This document shows, piece after piece, positions 28,701-44,600 of a DNA stretch of 64,000 bases. Location of the stretch: NCBI RefSeq assembly GCF_020882245.1, contig NC_083597.1, positions 70,968,152-71,032,151 on the forward strand, in the 5' to 3' direction. Position numbers and translations under genes: made by a program. The notes beneath the pieces were generated by a model that was not told where the DNA came from, did not search any database, and was given only the letters and a program-made list of their open reading frames with translations. Each line of letters opens with the position of its first letter. The first letter of the stretch is position 1. The stretch comes from Rhopalosiphum padi (lineage: Eukaryota > Arthropoda > Insecta > Hemiptera > Aphididae).

Positions 28701-31700
28701 CTATGGTGGATGTGTCTCAGCACCCCGAATGATAAAAAGATTATTTTTGAGGGTAAAATACCATTAGATTATAATATTTGATCTTTTAGTCACACATTTT
28801 TAGGCATACCCGCATACCTACCTACTTACTATAATTGAGTCATGCTATTTTAAAGAAATATTTTGATTTAGAGGTGCCACCTCAGCTACCCCTCCATGTA
28901 GGCTGTGAGCTACGGCTACATATTTTTCTCCAAATGTAGTCTAAGAGTTACGAATATAAGGCAATCTTATTAAACCTCGAATCGCGACTAATATTTATAA
29001 ATTATTTTTAAAAATACCATAATAATTTACCACAGATTGTAATATGACGTACAGGGTGTTGATATTATTATTATTATTATTAATCCTGTCATAATATTAA
29101 TTGCATGTAAGCGTATCTTGTTTATTTTTTTTTGTTATTTTTAGTTTGACACAATTTTAGTACAGGCAGCCCTTAAAACACAAGTAAAGATTTCTTATAA
29201 AGTTATAAAACACTGATATTACTCATAACGATAAATTTCGTAATAATATATTTTGTCAACAAATACGGGACCGTAATAGGTAAGTCATCCTCAGGACAAA
29301 ACCTAAAAATGAAAATATCTGAAATGCATTGAGAATTTCACCTGTTTGCATTTGTGGACAGACAACGTCGTCAAGTACGCGTGAGTTGCACGCAGTAGTA
29401 CAATTAATAACGTCTGTGGAATGTTTCTGGAAATTTTATGGCAGCGAAGGAAAACGAAACGATCGTTTAGTATAAATTTTTACTGTATGTTATTGTGATA
29501 AAATCGCAAAAACTTTTTGCGGTGATATTGCAATACTATCATATAATATATTACTTGTTTATGATAATAATATTTATAACACGAACCATTAGGCCTTATA
29601 TAAGTTTATTTGCGATGAAACAAAACGTTTTATCTATATAATATCGTATTATATGCAATATTATATTCATGACAAATACTACGTGTACAAGCGCAAAATC
29701 GATCGCCATCTTTTCGTTGATTGGTCGAATATTTAACTTATGGTTGAATATATGAAAACGTTATAGAAACTCCTTAATATACCACGTTCAAACTTGCTCA
29801 TAAAATTAAAACATTAATCTATAGAATTATTACTAATTCAGTGTATATTAAGTATTGTACATCCTAATACAAAGAACAAACGAAACCTTTAACTCTAATC
29901 TGTGCGCTCCTTACTAGCATTCCAATGAATAAGTGTGATGATTATAATTATATTAGATTTTGTCACGTCTATAATGAAAGTTTAATTATAGATGCTGCTC
30001 GAAGTATTATAAGATGACCTTTTATGTTCATTTGGTGGAACATTTGAACAAATCACTATCCAACCCTTAAAATATTAAAATATAAACTACTAATATACTG
30101 GTTCTTTGTGATGACATTTAAAAAAACAATTTTTCGAGTGCATTTTTTTCGAGTAGGTACCTAGTAAGATATTACCTACTTGTGCGAGTAATCAAAACAC
30201 ATCTGATGGACAGCGATCTAAGTCTCCATCGTGTATAAATTCTTGAAGATAGTTATATATTTTATACGGTGTATAAGATACATGACTTGCAGCCATAGGA
30301 TTAAAGCAAAACACCTATTCGTAGAATATTATATATAATAATTAATAATAATAATAATACGATACACGGCCTCGTGATCTGTCTGGCTGGAAAATTGTGC
30401 GTGTACGTTTGAATTTATGTACCTGCTCGGCGCATTCAAAAACATAATTTTATGTTATATAAAGTTTACGTGATTCGAACGAGTCGACCGTTATTCAAAT
30501 ATATCACACATAATATAATATGGGTGGCCACTAGTGAGTGGCAACAACGTCGGTAGGTACCTGCATTACGTTTTGATGTACAATAAAACACCAGTGATAT
30601 ATATTATTATTATCATCGTCATTGTACAACGGGTAACGGCGCATTGTTATATGTTATGTTTGTCAAGACCACCGCATTTCTCTCACTCGACGTACGCCGG
30701 ACGCAATGATCGGATTTTCCTTGAGTTCAATTAACACCACCGAATTTGAAAGAAGAAAAAAACGATAATTACTGTACAATATTAACATTTTGGGTGGTCC
30801 GAGACGACGGCGGCAATGGCGTTCGATTTGTAAAACGAGACCGGACGAAGCAGACGTTTTGAACGTCTTCGAAACGCGGTTTCTTATAAATAAATATGTA
30901 GATTTGACGGACTGCGAAGATCGCATAGAACAACAATCGTGTTTGAGAACTGGCTCGAAAACATAACGTCACTTAAGATACATAATGATTATTCTAAAAA
31001 AATTCAAAATTTACGTTTTATATATCAATGGATTCGTGTTTTTAGGACACACGAGTCCATGTTCCATGTTATTTATTTTTAGGTTACAATAATCAACGGC
31101 ATGTTAAGTGCGAAAAATTGATATATCAACATCACCCATTTAAAATGCAAATGTTACACTATCAAGGCAACAAAACCAATCTCATGAATCTTCACCAAAA
31201 ATATATTTTAATAAAAATCATGAATAAGTAACGACTAATCTCAGATATCATAGTATATCTATAAATTAATATGATAATTTCACCATCAATGCCATTCCTG
31301 TGAATCTTTAGTGAAATAAATAATTTTTGATAAAATAACTTTTTAAAAAGTTTAAATACACGTTTTATAGTTATTAATTGCCAAAGGTATACTACAAACT
31401 AACTTTCGAAATTTCTAGTAGCAAAACAGTGTTTTGTTCCTCCTGAAAAGTTGAGAAAACAGAGATTGGCCGCCTTGATAGTTCTTGTGACGATAACGTA
31501 TAACTAAGATAAAATAAAGAGACTATATGTCTATACGATGTAGAGCGTAACTGTATTTATACGCAGCAGCGGCATTCAGTCTTAAAATTTTAAACCTTCC
31601 GTTAAATTTACATAATTCTGATATAACTCATAGGAGAAATGAGTATGTGTATAGGAGAAAAAATGTAAAAACAAAAAACACAGCTGCGATTGCGGATCGT

Positions 31701-31746
31701 GAGAAACACGCTTCTAATGGATAACGTGAGGCGACGACGTCTCATA

Positions 31747-31786
<40 letters not shown>

Positions 31787-34700
31787 TACTGGAAAGTGGA
31801 AAGAAAAAAGGCACATAGAACGTACACGACGACAACGACAACGGCGGCGGCGACGACAGCGTGGCACCTATCTCGTCCGCGGACCAGTTTAAAGTGAGTT
31901 ATAATATTATCTGCGAGGGAGTCGATGTCATTGACGGTATAAAAAAAACATAAATAAATAATGATAAAAGACAAAAAACAATCGATTTGTTTAATACAAT
32001 ACGTACCATACGTCCAGAAACCCCATAAAAATATCTTTATGATACCGTGACACATCAACATATTATTTAAACACGGTTTTTTCAACAGTATAATCATAGG
32101 TATAATCCATAACAATCTCAATTTAATGGTATAATTAAAATTTTATTGATTACTTTAAAAAAACCATCATTTAATAATAATTTGTTATTTATTTATTTAG
32201 TTGTATAGAATTATTTACATAAGTTATAAGTTATGTTATTAATACACTGAATCGTCTAAATTTAAGGATAATATTCTAATTATTATTATTTGATATACAA
32301 GTCTAAAAATAATATGTAATATAATATATTATACATAATACAAAAACAGATAATCTAATAAAATTTTATTATATCAATAAGTAGGTTATGATAAAAACAA
32401 TATTTAATATAATAATTTATGATAATAGTATCTTATATAATTACTTTATATGAAAATATCAACATATATTTACCAATAAGTAATACAAATTAATAATAAT
32501 TTGTTTATATGTATTGATAGAAGCTTTTCATATCATCCTAGTTCAACTATCAAATAAATGTCATATAGTATTTTGATGTATTATAAATATTAAATTTTCA
32601 TACGTAGTGTTATAACTATGGATGACAGCTAGGTTGTGTTAATTTTTCGTTAATTTAGATAATAAGACAATATGTGACTTTTAGGACATTCTGATATAAA
32701 TATATAGGTACAAATGAAACCCAGTGATCGATATGAACCTTTTATCCGATAAGGAAAATAATATTATGTACTGACAGTTGGGAGTCATTACTTCTTGCGC
32801 ATTGGTACAATCAATAATATGATATTACTCCCATACACACCATGTCAACGTTTTCTGTGATACCTTTTATAAAATATTATTTTGTGCATCGCATATATTA
32901 GAGAAGTATTGTACAATTTTTTGTGCTAGCTCACAAAATTTAATACCTGATATGTCTATATGTCTGTACATAAACATTTAATCGATTTCAAATCTCTAAA
33001 TTATTTCCAAATGTCTTTATAGGTTTATAGTAAAATCTTGATTTGTACCGTGACTAACCAAGATTAAATTTATACTTTATAACCAATTATTGTAAATATT
33101 GAAAATACCGACTAAATTTCTTGTTTCGAAATCTAATGGAAAGATTGAAGTTCAAACTACAAAATATAAAACACATTGATTTTTCCGATAGGTCTGCAGA
33201 ACATTTGGTAATAGATCATATTAATTTTCAATGTATACAATAAAATTATAAAAATGTTAACGTTAAAATTCGTACTGCATCATATTTAGATTTTATTATA
33301 TAAATAAGTAAGACTATTTTTTTTTCATAGAAAAATACTCTCAAACTATAATATTATTATAAAGTAGTAATAATGTAAAATCGTCTGGGGTAAATTTATG
33401 ACGCCGCCCTTAAATTTCTGGCAAGTGCCGCCCGTGTAAATATATGTCTCAGTGATTTATAGGTGGGTACACCCATACCTGGCTCGTAATACAATAATCG
33501 TGTTCGTGTGGAGTAAAATATCGTTGTGCGATCATCGCGTTGCCGAGGCGAAAACGTTGATGCTGTGAAGGAGATATTATATTATGTATAGGATCAACGC
33601 CGCCGCGCACGACATCGCAAGAACCTCAACCATATTACCCATACGATATTATATTATTATTAAATACATAACGGCGCAGTACCGACGTGTACAAACTCAT
33701 ATATAAGTAAACATAAATAACACGTGTATAATATATATACAGACTGATTCGCCGAGCATATTTACTCCCGTTTTTATCCCCGTTAATAATGAAATTATTT
33801 AAATTCTGAGATTTTAAATTTTTTTTAAATTTATTTATGTTTAAAAAAACTTACTCTATATTTTAGGGTCGTATATTTAAATACTTAGACTATAATATAA
33901 TAATTTGATAACCAATTAAATAGTATGTTTTTTGACGATATCAACTTTTTTTCAAATAAAAATCGTCCTTTTTTCTGTGATATGTTAATCAGATGACATT
34001 TTTGAAAATGTAATGTGTAGAAGTCGAAATTCAAATTATTGATTTTTAAGTTATACTTTGTGTATTATAAAAATAATAAATCTGTGATTATGTTTTTTTA
34101 AGGATTTTATTAATTAATATTAATTAAGAACATTTTATGATCTGCAGTATAATAATTAATAAATACTTCATCCAACGTAGAAGATTACACAATACATTTA
34201 ACATTTTTGCAAGCCCATCCAAAGGTTATTATTTATTATCCTATATGGATAATTTAATAATATTAAATAATATTATCGCCCCACTGCAGGATAATTAAAA
34301 AACAGTTTTCAAGCAGCTGTAGGTATACTTGATAATTCCAAAAATCAGTATTTGAATAAATTAATTATCAAAGTAAATAAAGGGAGTGAGCATGCTTGAT
34401 AAATCACGCTGTATACCCATATGGATAAGAATGAAACAAACCTTCGCGGAAACGGACCTCCGCCGCGCAACATAGTCATCGATGCATAACAACTGGACCA
34501 TCGCGATAAACGTCACGCTGCCGTGGCCCATCACGTATTATCATAATAACAATATTATATATCGGACCAAATCGTTCTACATATTATTATTATAACGCTG
34601 CGGCGAAACTATATATCGATCACGGTGCTCACTCCCAACAATTTCCTGAGTTTTGTATCACAAATAATGCTCGATAAAATAATATTAGTCAGCAGACCTC

Positions 34701-36758
34701 GAAAGTAATAATTGGGATAACATATTTATTTCATGTTATTTTATAACAATATCTTGTTATCTACTAATATTATTCCATTATTATATATTATTGTTATAAA
34801 CATATAAACATTGTGTTTCTGCGACAATTTGACTTGAATTGTGTATTGCAAATTCTTGTTGTTTGCACAAGTCGAGTAGGTACATAAACATTATTCTCTA
34901 AGTCTTAAATAGGTATTTCAGGTTTTTTTTATATAACAACTGTCATAAAATACTAAATAGTAACCATAAACTACGCAATTCCTAATTTGATTAAACAATA
35001 AAAAAAACATTATCTTATAATCTCTTTCTTTTAAAATGCCTATTGGTTTTCCTGAAAGATCTTATTGATAACATATATAATAGATGAAATATCATTAAAC
35101 TACAACGTATGTTTATTAATTAGGAGTTATGATCAGATCATATAAATAATAAAAATATTTTCTAACTATTGTATTCACATACATTGAAATTAAAAAATAT
35201 TTATACATAGCTTATTTATATACCTATATTGTGAAAAAAGTATTTAAGTAACTAGCAGACATATAAGTGCATATATAGATGATACATTGCAAGATATAAT
35301 TTTTAAAGGCATAATTTAATACTGTACAAACCAATTGTAATAAGTGTACAACGATTATAATATAAATAAAAATAAATACTTAAACCAACGAATGACTAAA
35401 TTATAAATCAATAAATTCGCGTATGTAACGTTACGATTATATTAAGCGATTTTTATGCAAATTGAGTTTGATGGTTGTTAAGTTTATAACAATTGTAAAT
35501 ATTTCCGCTTCATTTCATTTAAAGTTAGTATATTATACATACCTATAATATTCAATGATCGCAATAAAGTATTAGCTGATTAAAAACTTAATAGAAATTA
35601 AGGTTACGTTAATTTGATTTTAATAAAATCTCATCGTATTTACCATATTATATTATAAACATGCTAGTTATAAACTATACACGGAGTTTTTATAAAATTA
35701 GAGCATGAAAAGATATTATCTCGAACATAATATACAATATGCATATCGCATAATACGTATCATGTACCTACCTCTATATACACTCTAAAATTATTTAGAC
35801 GATTGGCCTTTCTTCGTATTGTTTTATTCATGAATACGATAAAGTAAGTATTCTTTTTTTAAATTTCAGTTATAATATCATACTATATTATTTTATTATA
35901 TATTATAATATACATGAATCGTAACTTACTTTTGTAAATACTTTTTAACCAATTAAGAGTCTACTGTGAATCTCGATCAAAATAAGTTACCCGGTAATTT
36001 GACGTATTTATCTGTTATTAGTCGGTAACAACAAAAGACACTTATAATTGATATGACCTCATAAGGTCAACATTAATTGCCGTATAGCTTTTCTTTTCTG
36101 CTACCAACAACTATCATTGACGGTACCGCGTTACATATATTGTTATACTGCATTAAACTCTTAATGGTGCATATATATAATATAATAATGTATATAGGGA
36201 TAAAATGTATAGCACAATAATATAATATTATAGTAGATATATGTAATGGTATTTAGTGAGGGAGAAGGGAAAACCAAACGCGTAACAGTATAATTAACGA
36301 TCGATTGTTTTAAACGTTACGCCCATGAAAGATACGTTTAGGTGAATGCCACGAAAAAATCTTTTGTGCCAGCAACAATAATAATTGTGCTGATGTCCAT
36401 CACAGGCGAGCGTTAAAGTCTCCGTAATCTCCTCGAAACCACTAAAATATACATTATTATTATGAAATATACGCCATATATTAATATTATGTATAGAGGT
36501 AAGGGTCTTACACACTCTCAAACCAGACAATTTAAACACACGTGGTCGAGTCAGTTAAAACGTTTTAAAAACAAGTAAGTCATCATCATCGAGGAGATGT
36601 CAAACAGATGCACCTTTATTTGAATTCCAACAAGTACCTTATTACTATAGCTTACCCAAAAATAGATTTCCCTGCAACTCTCTGTTTACATATTGTAGAT
36701 ACCATAGATACGTTTATAAATACTATATTATAGATAGCTATAGTGATTTTATAGTTAC

Positions 36759-36816
<58 letters not shown>

Positions 36817-38626
36817 TTTTTATCGAATGCGCTGACAACTGTATATAATAATGATGTTATAAATATATTTTGACATCGATACCTACATGTATATATATAT
36901 ATAAGATGTGACAATATAATAATATACCTACTAGCAGTCAACAACTTATCCGCGTAATAATTTTTCGCTTTTAAAAAATTTTCATATTATTGTATTCGTT
37001 TTAAGTAGACCGAAGTGGTGCCGAAAATGATAGTTTTTGCCGCAGGTGCAACCAATATTAAAAGTAACAATAGAAAAATGTGGGTGGTGGGCCGGTCATT
37101 AAATATAGTGTGCATCGCGCGTGGGAGTCGTCGGTTTGACTGCGATTTCTTTGGTATTGTCGTTTTTGGGGGATTTTTTTTATACGTGTAGTTACTGCAC
37201 GTATATATGGCGCCACTACCCGCTGAGTACAATTGTACACGCCGTCATTTTTAGGGAAAACGATCGCGCAACGGAGGAGCCACGATGAAATTTACATAAT
37301 TTTGGTCTTTCCATACCCGAGGCGAACATTCATTATCGTGAATACACAGATGTCTAATTATCGTCACGCTCCCCTCCCTTATTAATAATATTATAATAAA
37401 TACACCATGTCCCTCAAGATAAGAACCGGTCAGGTCTGTACGAAAAAATACCCTCGAATGTAGGTACTTATATTTTACGTATATATATACCTATATAAAC
37501 AATTGATTTACGATCGGGTGGCAGAGCGCACAATATAATACTTCGACATTAATAATGACCCCCTCCACGAGGCGGCTACATGCGCACGAGTTCATCGTCG
37601 TTGCGGCAGCACACTGCTCGTATATATAGGTACACTGTAAAATATAATAATATTATAATGTGTGTCGTTGCCGTCTTTCATTATATTATTATATACCATT
37701 TTATACACGTGTATAATAAGAGCACAGTGTGTAATGAGATTCAGGCGCTAAATAGGTACGCTGGTTTAAAAAAAAACTAGGGATTTTAACCCGTCCATAC
37801 ACGATGCGCGATTAATCGATATTTTGGGACGACGAATATCACGATAAATCATCGGATCAGGACAACGGACGCGTCTGCTTGTCAAAATCAGTTTCATCCA
37901 ACACCCGTGTAATTGTTAAAATCATCTATGTTCACGCTACATATTATAGTATAGTCTGAAGTGTAGGTATACGCACAAAATGTTCAGGCTATAATCGCTG
38001 CCGCGCGATGACATTACTGATTACGGTTAATTTGTAATACGTCATATACATGCCGTCACCTTCATCTTTATATAGGTACACTTTCGTATGTATATATATT
38101 TTTTATTTTTAATTACGGTACCATTCAAGTGAAAAACGCATCAATCTTCTGACCCTCACAAAAAGTGTATCGTCTAATAACGGACAAATAATACATTATA
38201 ATATAGAATATAGAAGCATGAGATGAGTTCGAGTGCTGCTGCAGTGATTCTGTTTTCGACGGTTGTAAAAAGGCACACCTCACGAACGAGTCATTATATA
38301 ATTTATGCAGGACCATAATAAGGATTATGTACCTATATAGGTATACCTATACGGTGACGGGGGCGGCAGTGACTTCTCGAGAACAACATACGTCACTCCA
38401 TTAGACATGTGAAATAATCCTTTTCACATTCTGAAGGACTAATTAGCAGCGGCTAGGATAGGAGAATATCGAATTCACCGTTTATACACACTTAGCCGTT
38501 GTGACAATCCCATTACACATAACTGATAGCTAAGAATTCGATATTATTATGGCCAAAGAGACTGAGGGATGACGTTCCGGTTATTACAGTCACTTGCGCG
38601 CATACCACACACTTCAATGTATGAGA

Positions 38627-38657
<31 letters not shown>

Positions 38658-41600
38658 ACGCGCGCGTTTATATACCTACATGTATAGGTACGCTTTAACC
38701 GCAGGGTAACAAATCATCGCGTCCAATTCCATTTCGGACACGCACTGTTCGTAGAGGAGTCGGCCAATTCGTTTTGTTACAAAATCATTGCGTTTAATGG
38801 CTGCAGGTTGAAAAAAAAATCACGATAACATTTTTTTCACACCTAACCTTTTAAAATAACTCAATCGTCATTTTAACAATATTGTGTTATTGTGCCTCGG
38901 TTATTATATTATAAAAAAAAATCGGTACGTAACACATTTTTTTAATATATTTGGTACGATTAATTTAAGCTGATATTAATTTATAGTTATCATACACACG
39001 TAAATTATACAAATTAACTACAATTGAATGTGTACAATTAATATTTGATTATTATCGTCTGAAATAATTCTATATAAAACGATCAGTTTTATTTTTTTTA
39101 ATCAAATTTTAAAGTAATTAATACTTTATATTTCATATGCATATAAATGGATATCTATAATTCAAATATTCAAATTATTTACATAAAAAAAAAAAAATAA
39201 AAAATCGAATACTAAAATTGATAATTAATAATAATAATAGTCATTTACCAGAACCAGTGAACCAAGGCGTTAATCCGTCCCATTCGGTGGGCTGACAACG
39301 GAGAATCAGTGCGAAAATCCACAAGCAAAATGAAATCAATTCCATTATAACGCATCGTCCAATTTGATTACATCGTCGATCAAAAGCACTAATGATCCGG
39401 CGAGGAAGTTCAATCTCGATTCGAAAAGTATGTGTGTATATTTTATTTTTATTTTCAACGAAGTCTTTAACTATATAGGTGTTATTATGATAAATATTAT
39501 AACATCAAACCGGGCACAATATGAACAACTGCTTGCTTGGCGACAGAAAAATAAACAGTACGACGTAAGACACGCGCCGCTAAAATCGCGGATCTGGTAT
39601 GCGACGAGCGATAATGCACCGAGACACGAGCTGACGCTAGCCCGTGGACGCGAAGACTGGTTATCTATGTGTCGGCACCAGGTAGTGTGTGTCGGTGGTG
39701 TACAGACGCGCGTGTATGTGTGTGTATGCGTAAGCATACCTGTATCGGGGGATACTTTCAAAAAAACCGAACGAGCGCACTTGACGACCCTTTGGATTCT
39801 TATTTAATGTGCCGTTTGGCCACAGGCCATATACACATTTCGATAAACCGTTACTTACATACTTTGTAAAAATTAATTATCGTGACGATTGTCATCACCG
39901 ATGGCTGTAAAGAATTTAACGTGATTTAAAGTTCCTTGGAACATGTCTATCTAACTATATAAAATAATTTTATCAAGAAACAGAACATTACATTATAGGT
40001 AGCCTATAATTACAATTATTATAATAATATCTGAATGTTTAAAACTATTAAAACCAAAATTTTGTTTTAATTTGATAGATTATTTTTAAATCAACTGAAA
40101 AAATCTTATAGTTATTTTAATAATCTATTACACTAGTTAAGTTAACAAATCAAAATTAATAACAATTTTTGACTTGACTTAAGCTTTTTAACTAGTTAAT
40201 ACACACCATTTGGAAATTATAATTCATTCTTTTACAACACTCAAACGAATATAAAATATAATGATAATGTATTAATATGAAAGCTATAGTAATAATATTA
40301 TAATATTCGTTCTTTGAGAAAACTACATGTTTTTATCTATATTAGGGTATTATTGCTACAACATTTAGATGTTGCAATTCAATACGACACGTACGACCTT
40401 TGACATAATATTATACAAACATAAATATTGAAATATTATCGTTGCAGCGTGTGCCAACATATATAGGTACAACCTATATGTTATATACACATTAATATCT
40501 AATACTTTATAGAATTTGAACTAATTGGTACATGTAATATAATTTTTAAACATATTATACGTACTTTCGTTGGACGTGTTGGTACGCCAAAAGTTTTGTG
40601 TGTATTGTTATAAAATAATTTTTATAGAATCCTGGGTTATTTATACGTGTTTAGCAATACTCAAATATGGCATAAGAATCAGCAAAGTAAGACGAAGCGA
40701 AAAACCATAATTTAAAAAGCATGAATACCGCGAAACAATATTAAACATAAATAATGGCAGATTGAAACGTTGTAGACAAGAGTTAAAACAGTTATAAAAA
40801 AATTATTTATTAGGCGGGAATTCGTATTTAATCGTATCGAGAAATCATTATATTTACACCCACGCTGTATGATAATACATTGATACGTATGCGCTTTACA
40901 ATCCTACTGGTATTACATTAACACGAACACGACAGGTATAACTGTCAAAATATTTTATTGATATTCAACACCAGGAGTTGTGTTTACCACGTATTATTAT
41001 TATGATTTATTCGTGTACCGCCATCGCTTTTATATAGATATATTCATGATTAATCACTACAACGCGTTTAGTTAGCAGAGATCTAAACAGTCGTTGATCG
41101 TGTCCAAAAACCAAATTATACGATAACGTGACTATCCAGCACAAGTGTCTAGAAGAGAAATGATAACTGCAATAATCGGAAGTATCAAATATGTGCCGCA
41201 AAGGAGCGTTGACTCGCAAATCACCCATGAAAACCGTTCACATTTTGCAATGATAAATTAAGCACCTCAAGAACTCGTATATTATTATTATACTACTGCA
41301 ATAATGATATATTATATGGAACGCGTATTCTAGCAACAAAAAAAAAAACCCGCGTTACACATGTTCCGTTTGTCGATTCGGCTTTCGGGAATAAAAAAAA
41401 TGCACATCATATAGTCGTCACTAATTAAAACCCGATTTACAATAATATTCGATGCTTGCTGCAGGTAACCCCGGGATGAATAATCGAGAAAGCACTGCGC
41501 GATACGTACGTCTACCCATAGGTACATATTTTCTTTCTTTTTCAATACCGAAACGCTTATCGACAGCACTTCTCTGACAAGCTGTTTCTCCAAATACGGA

Positions 41601-44600
41601 ATGCACCGAGCTAGAGTCTCTGTGTACTGAAGGGCACAATGCATTTAAAAATAAATCTTTAGACATTCGATTGTACGTAACGCTCGTTATTATATATCAT
41701 CCGTGCATTGCGTTTCAGTAGCATTTTTACGTTTTGGAAACAAAATAATATAAAGAAAAAAATGTTGCACGAGGTACGCATTTCAATCCCGGAAAGTAAA
41801 AACCCGTTTGAATAATACGCATATTTCTCTGTGTGAGGAACAAAAAGAAAGTAAATATAGTTTAGGTACCTTATGTCAAAAACAAATAGGCTCAACGAAA
41901 TTCTCGATCAAATATGACAATTATTTTCATTTACAATATTTTATACACTTTATACCGTTAATACACAAAAGTCATATAATATTATATTATATAAGTTACA
42001 CTTACACGTGAAATCATTTATACTTTTCCGGTTATTATTTATTGTATAATAAATTGATAAAATTATTATAAAATATGGAAATTTAATATAGCTAGTAAAA
42101 TTAAATTTTTTCTCCATATTTACATTGGCTGTGTGAATTCGACTAAATTGATAATATTAGTCCCTATTGAACTGAAAGTACAACTTTAGTCGGATTATAG
42201 TTGGAAATATACTATATACCTATTATAATGCATAAAACTAAGTAAAATTTAGTAAATTATACAACCTAACAATTACTGTTAAGTACCCATTAAATGACTA
42301 TGTAAAGATATGTGTATTTAATTTTGATTTCAGGTATTATAATATTATTTAGTTTTAATTTAAAATGGATAAAATAAAAATTATTGAGGTATTTGTCAAA
42401 ATTTTTTTAGGTGCTTAAATTATATATATACTAATAATAAATTGTGTGAGGTTGTCTTCTGCCTTGACAACCAAATTACGAAAAAATTATTGAAATGACA
42501 AACAAATTAATCATTGATTTCTTAGATTCGCAATTATTTTAGGCAGTGATTTCTGAAATGTCAATAGTAAGTTAGGTATTATATTGATTTCAGATAAATA
42601 TAGATTTAGACAACTAATTGATTTACGACTACGACAACTGACAAGATCGCAGAGATTGAGATAGATATGATAAACTATCTTGTAAGCGATTCCCATGCGG
42701 CTCGCCGAGTAGGTAGCACTGTGTTCGCATCGCCTACAACTATTATTCCATACCGATGAATTTTCAATTGCGCATAAAACGTAATATATAAAAACGACAC
42801 GGTATTTTTCCATACATACCTATCTACCTACCTAGTATAAATAAAAATAATAAAATCTTGCACGCATTCGCATTTAAAACTACACTCCGAGACCAGCTGC
42901 AACATATTCGCGTAGTTTAAAACTCCTAAACACATCATAACTAAACTTACAGCTATTTATGTTAAGTATAATATTACTTTGTCGTTTATCATACTATTAT
43001 TATTCATATATTGGATCCGCCACGACGGTGAGCATTATCAATTGGGCAATAATAATGATAAATATAGACTTACTACGGTTATTTAAACGTCGTGATGACC
43101 TACGGCTAAGACACCTCAAATGTGCAATCGATACGTTTTCATGAAAAAATAGTGTCACGAAAGAATGTGGCAGATATTATTATGGCTGTAGTAAGCGGAT
43201 ACCACACGCCGTCTTGTCGTATAATATATTTATAATGTATAATATTATTTTAATATGTGTATGTATATAACTATTAACTATATACTATTATACACATTAT
43301 TCTTTAAAACAGGGTTTACTTCCGCACATCGCGCATACACATGGTCGGGCGTATGCCTATTTACAACCACAGATTCGCCTGGGGATTTCAATCGAGCTCG
43401 ATATTATGGTCTTATTATACAACGACACTATTCTGCAGGGAGGTAATAGCAGAAGAAAAATTATATATACCTGCACAGCTGCGGCAAAACTGTTTCCAGT
43501 ATTTTGGAATTATTCCAATAATACTGTTCAATGTTCATGAATATTATCGATAAATCATTTGTTTTATCAACTTATTCTTGTCGAGTTCCAATAACGGTTC
43601 TATAGAATATCATTTATTTTATGAGTGCCTATACATTGTCTATAATATGGATATAATAATATTATACTACAGTCATGCAAGCGTAACATCTATTTGTGCG
43701 AACCGCGAAATAAGTGTCTTGAAGTGTTGTACGAATAGTGAAAAAATGTGCACGTGTGTTTGCAACATACAATTTTATAATTTTATATTTACCTAACTCG
43801 TATGTTATTGCCATGTTAAAAGCGTACACTGATAAGATTTACATGATTCACCTCAATATTGTTAATGGAAACCATCATATCTATACCCATGCAACGCCTT
43901 ACATGGAAGTATTGAAATGGATTCGTATACAGTTTATGTAGATCAGAAGCATATAAAAGGTATCATGATAAGTATAATATGACAAGCACTTATATATTCC
44001 ACGCAGAAAACTGTTTTATGGAAATATACGATAAGATATCAACCACGAAAAATACCAACTCTCAACAGCAGCCTTTCCTACTTATATCGACTAAACGTTG
44101 TTGATGTTTAAAGTTTTTAGACGTGTATGATAACATGTGGTAACATAAAAAAATATAATTTACTTAAACAAGTAATCAACAGTGTATAATTAACGACAGT
44201 GGTGGGAAAACAGACGATGTAAATGACAATACTTGGGCGTATTATAATCAAGTTCCATGGACCTAATAATTTACTCCAAATTTGTAATTGTAGCGACTAG
44301 CGAACAACAATGCTTAATCCAGTCCAAAAACACGTAAGGATAAAACAATTTCCTCCCAATTATTGTATAGACATATATACTGCACTGTACTTATTTAATA
44401 TCGTTAGTAATAAAATATGACGTATATTAAAATAGCAATATGAAAATCCAATATCAATACTAGCTGTTTTATCGGACTCAATTAGATGTATTATTGGACG
44501 AAATTTTATAGTCTCAAATATAATTACAAACCTGGGGCTGAACTGTATAACTCTCAAAAATTGTATTTTATTTGTCAACCGCGATAATATCATAATATTA

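Noticed and set aside
31714..32121. 135-codon minus frame
   Set aside because: It includes an AT microsatellite translated as Ile/Tyr and a GCC-type repeat translated as Ala/Val. No coding pattern is seen.
33366..33470. GC-richer patch with GCCGCCC repeated twice, suggestive of a transposon scrap
   Set aside because: It is too short and diverged to assign. No termini or frame are visible.
39364..39869. Overlapping plus and minus frames beside the alternative exon
   Set aside because: The CpG-rich, CA/TG-repeat-containing sequence is open by composition. It fits better as the promoter region of the minus-strand exon.
41330..41666. Two overlapping minus-strand frames of 104 and 81 codons
   Set aside because: Neither resembles a known family, both lack sensible splice sites, and they overlap in different frames.
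42511..42813. 100-codon minus frame starting MEKYRVV
   Set aside because: It has no recognisable domain, an AT-rich codon pattern like the surrounding non-coding DNA, and no splice or promoter evidence.
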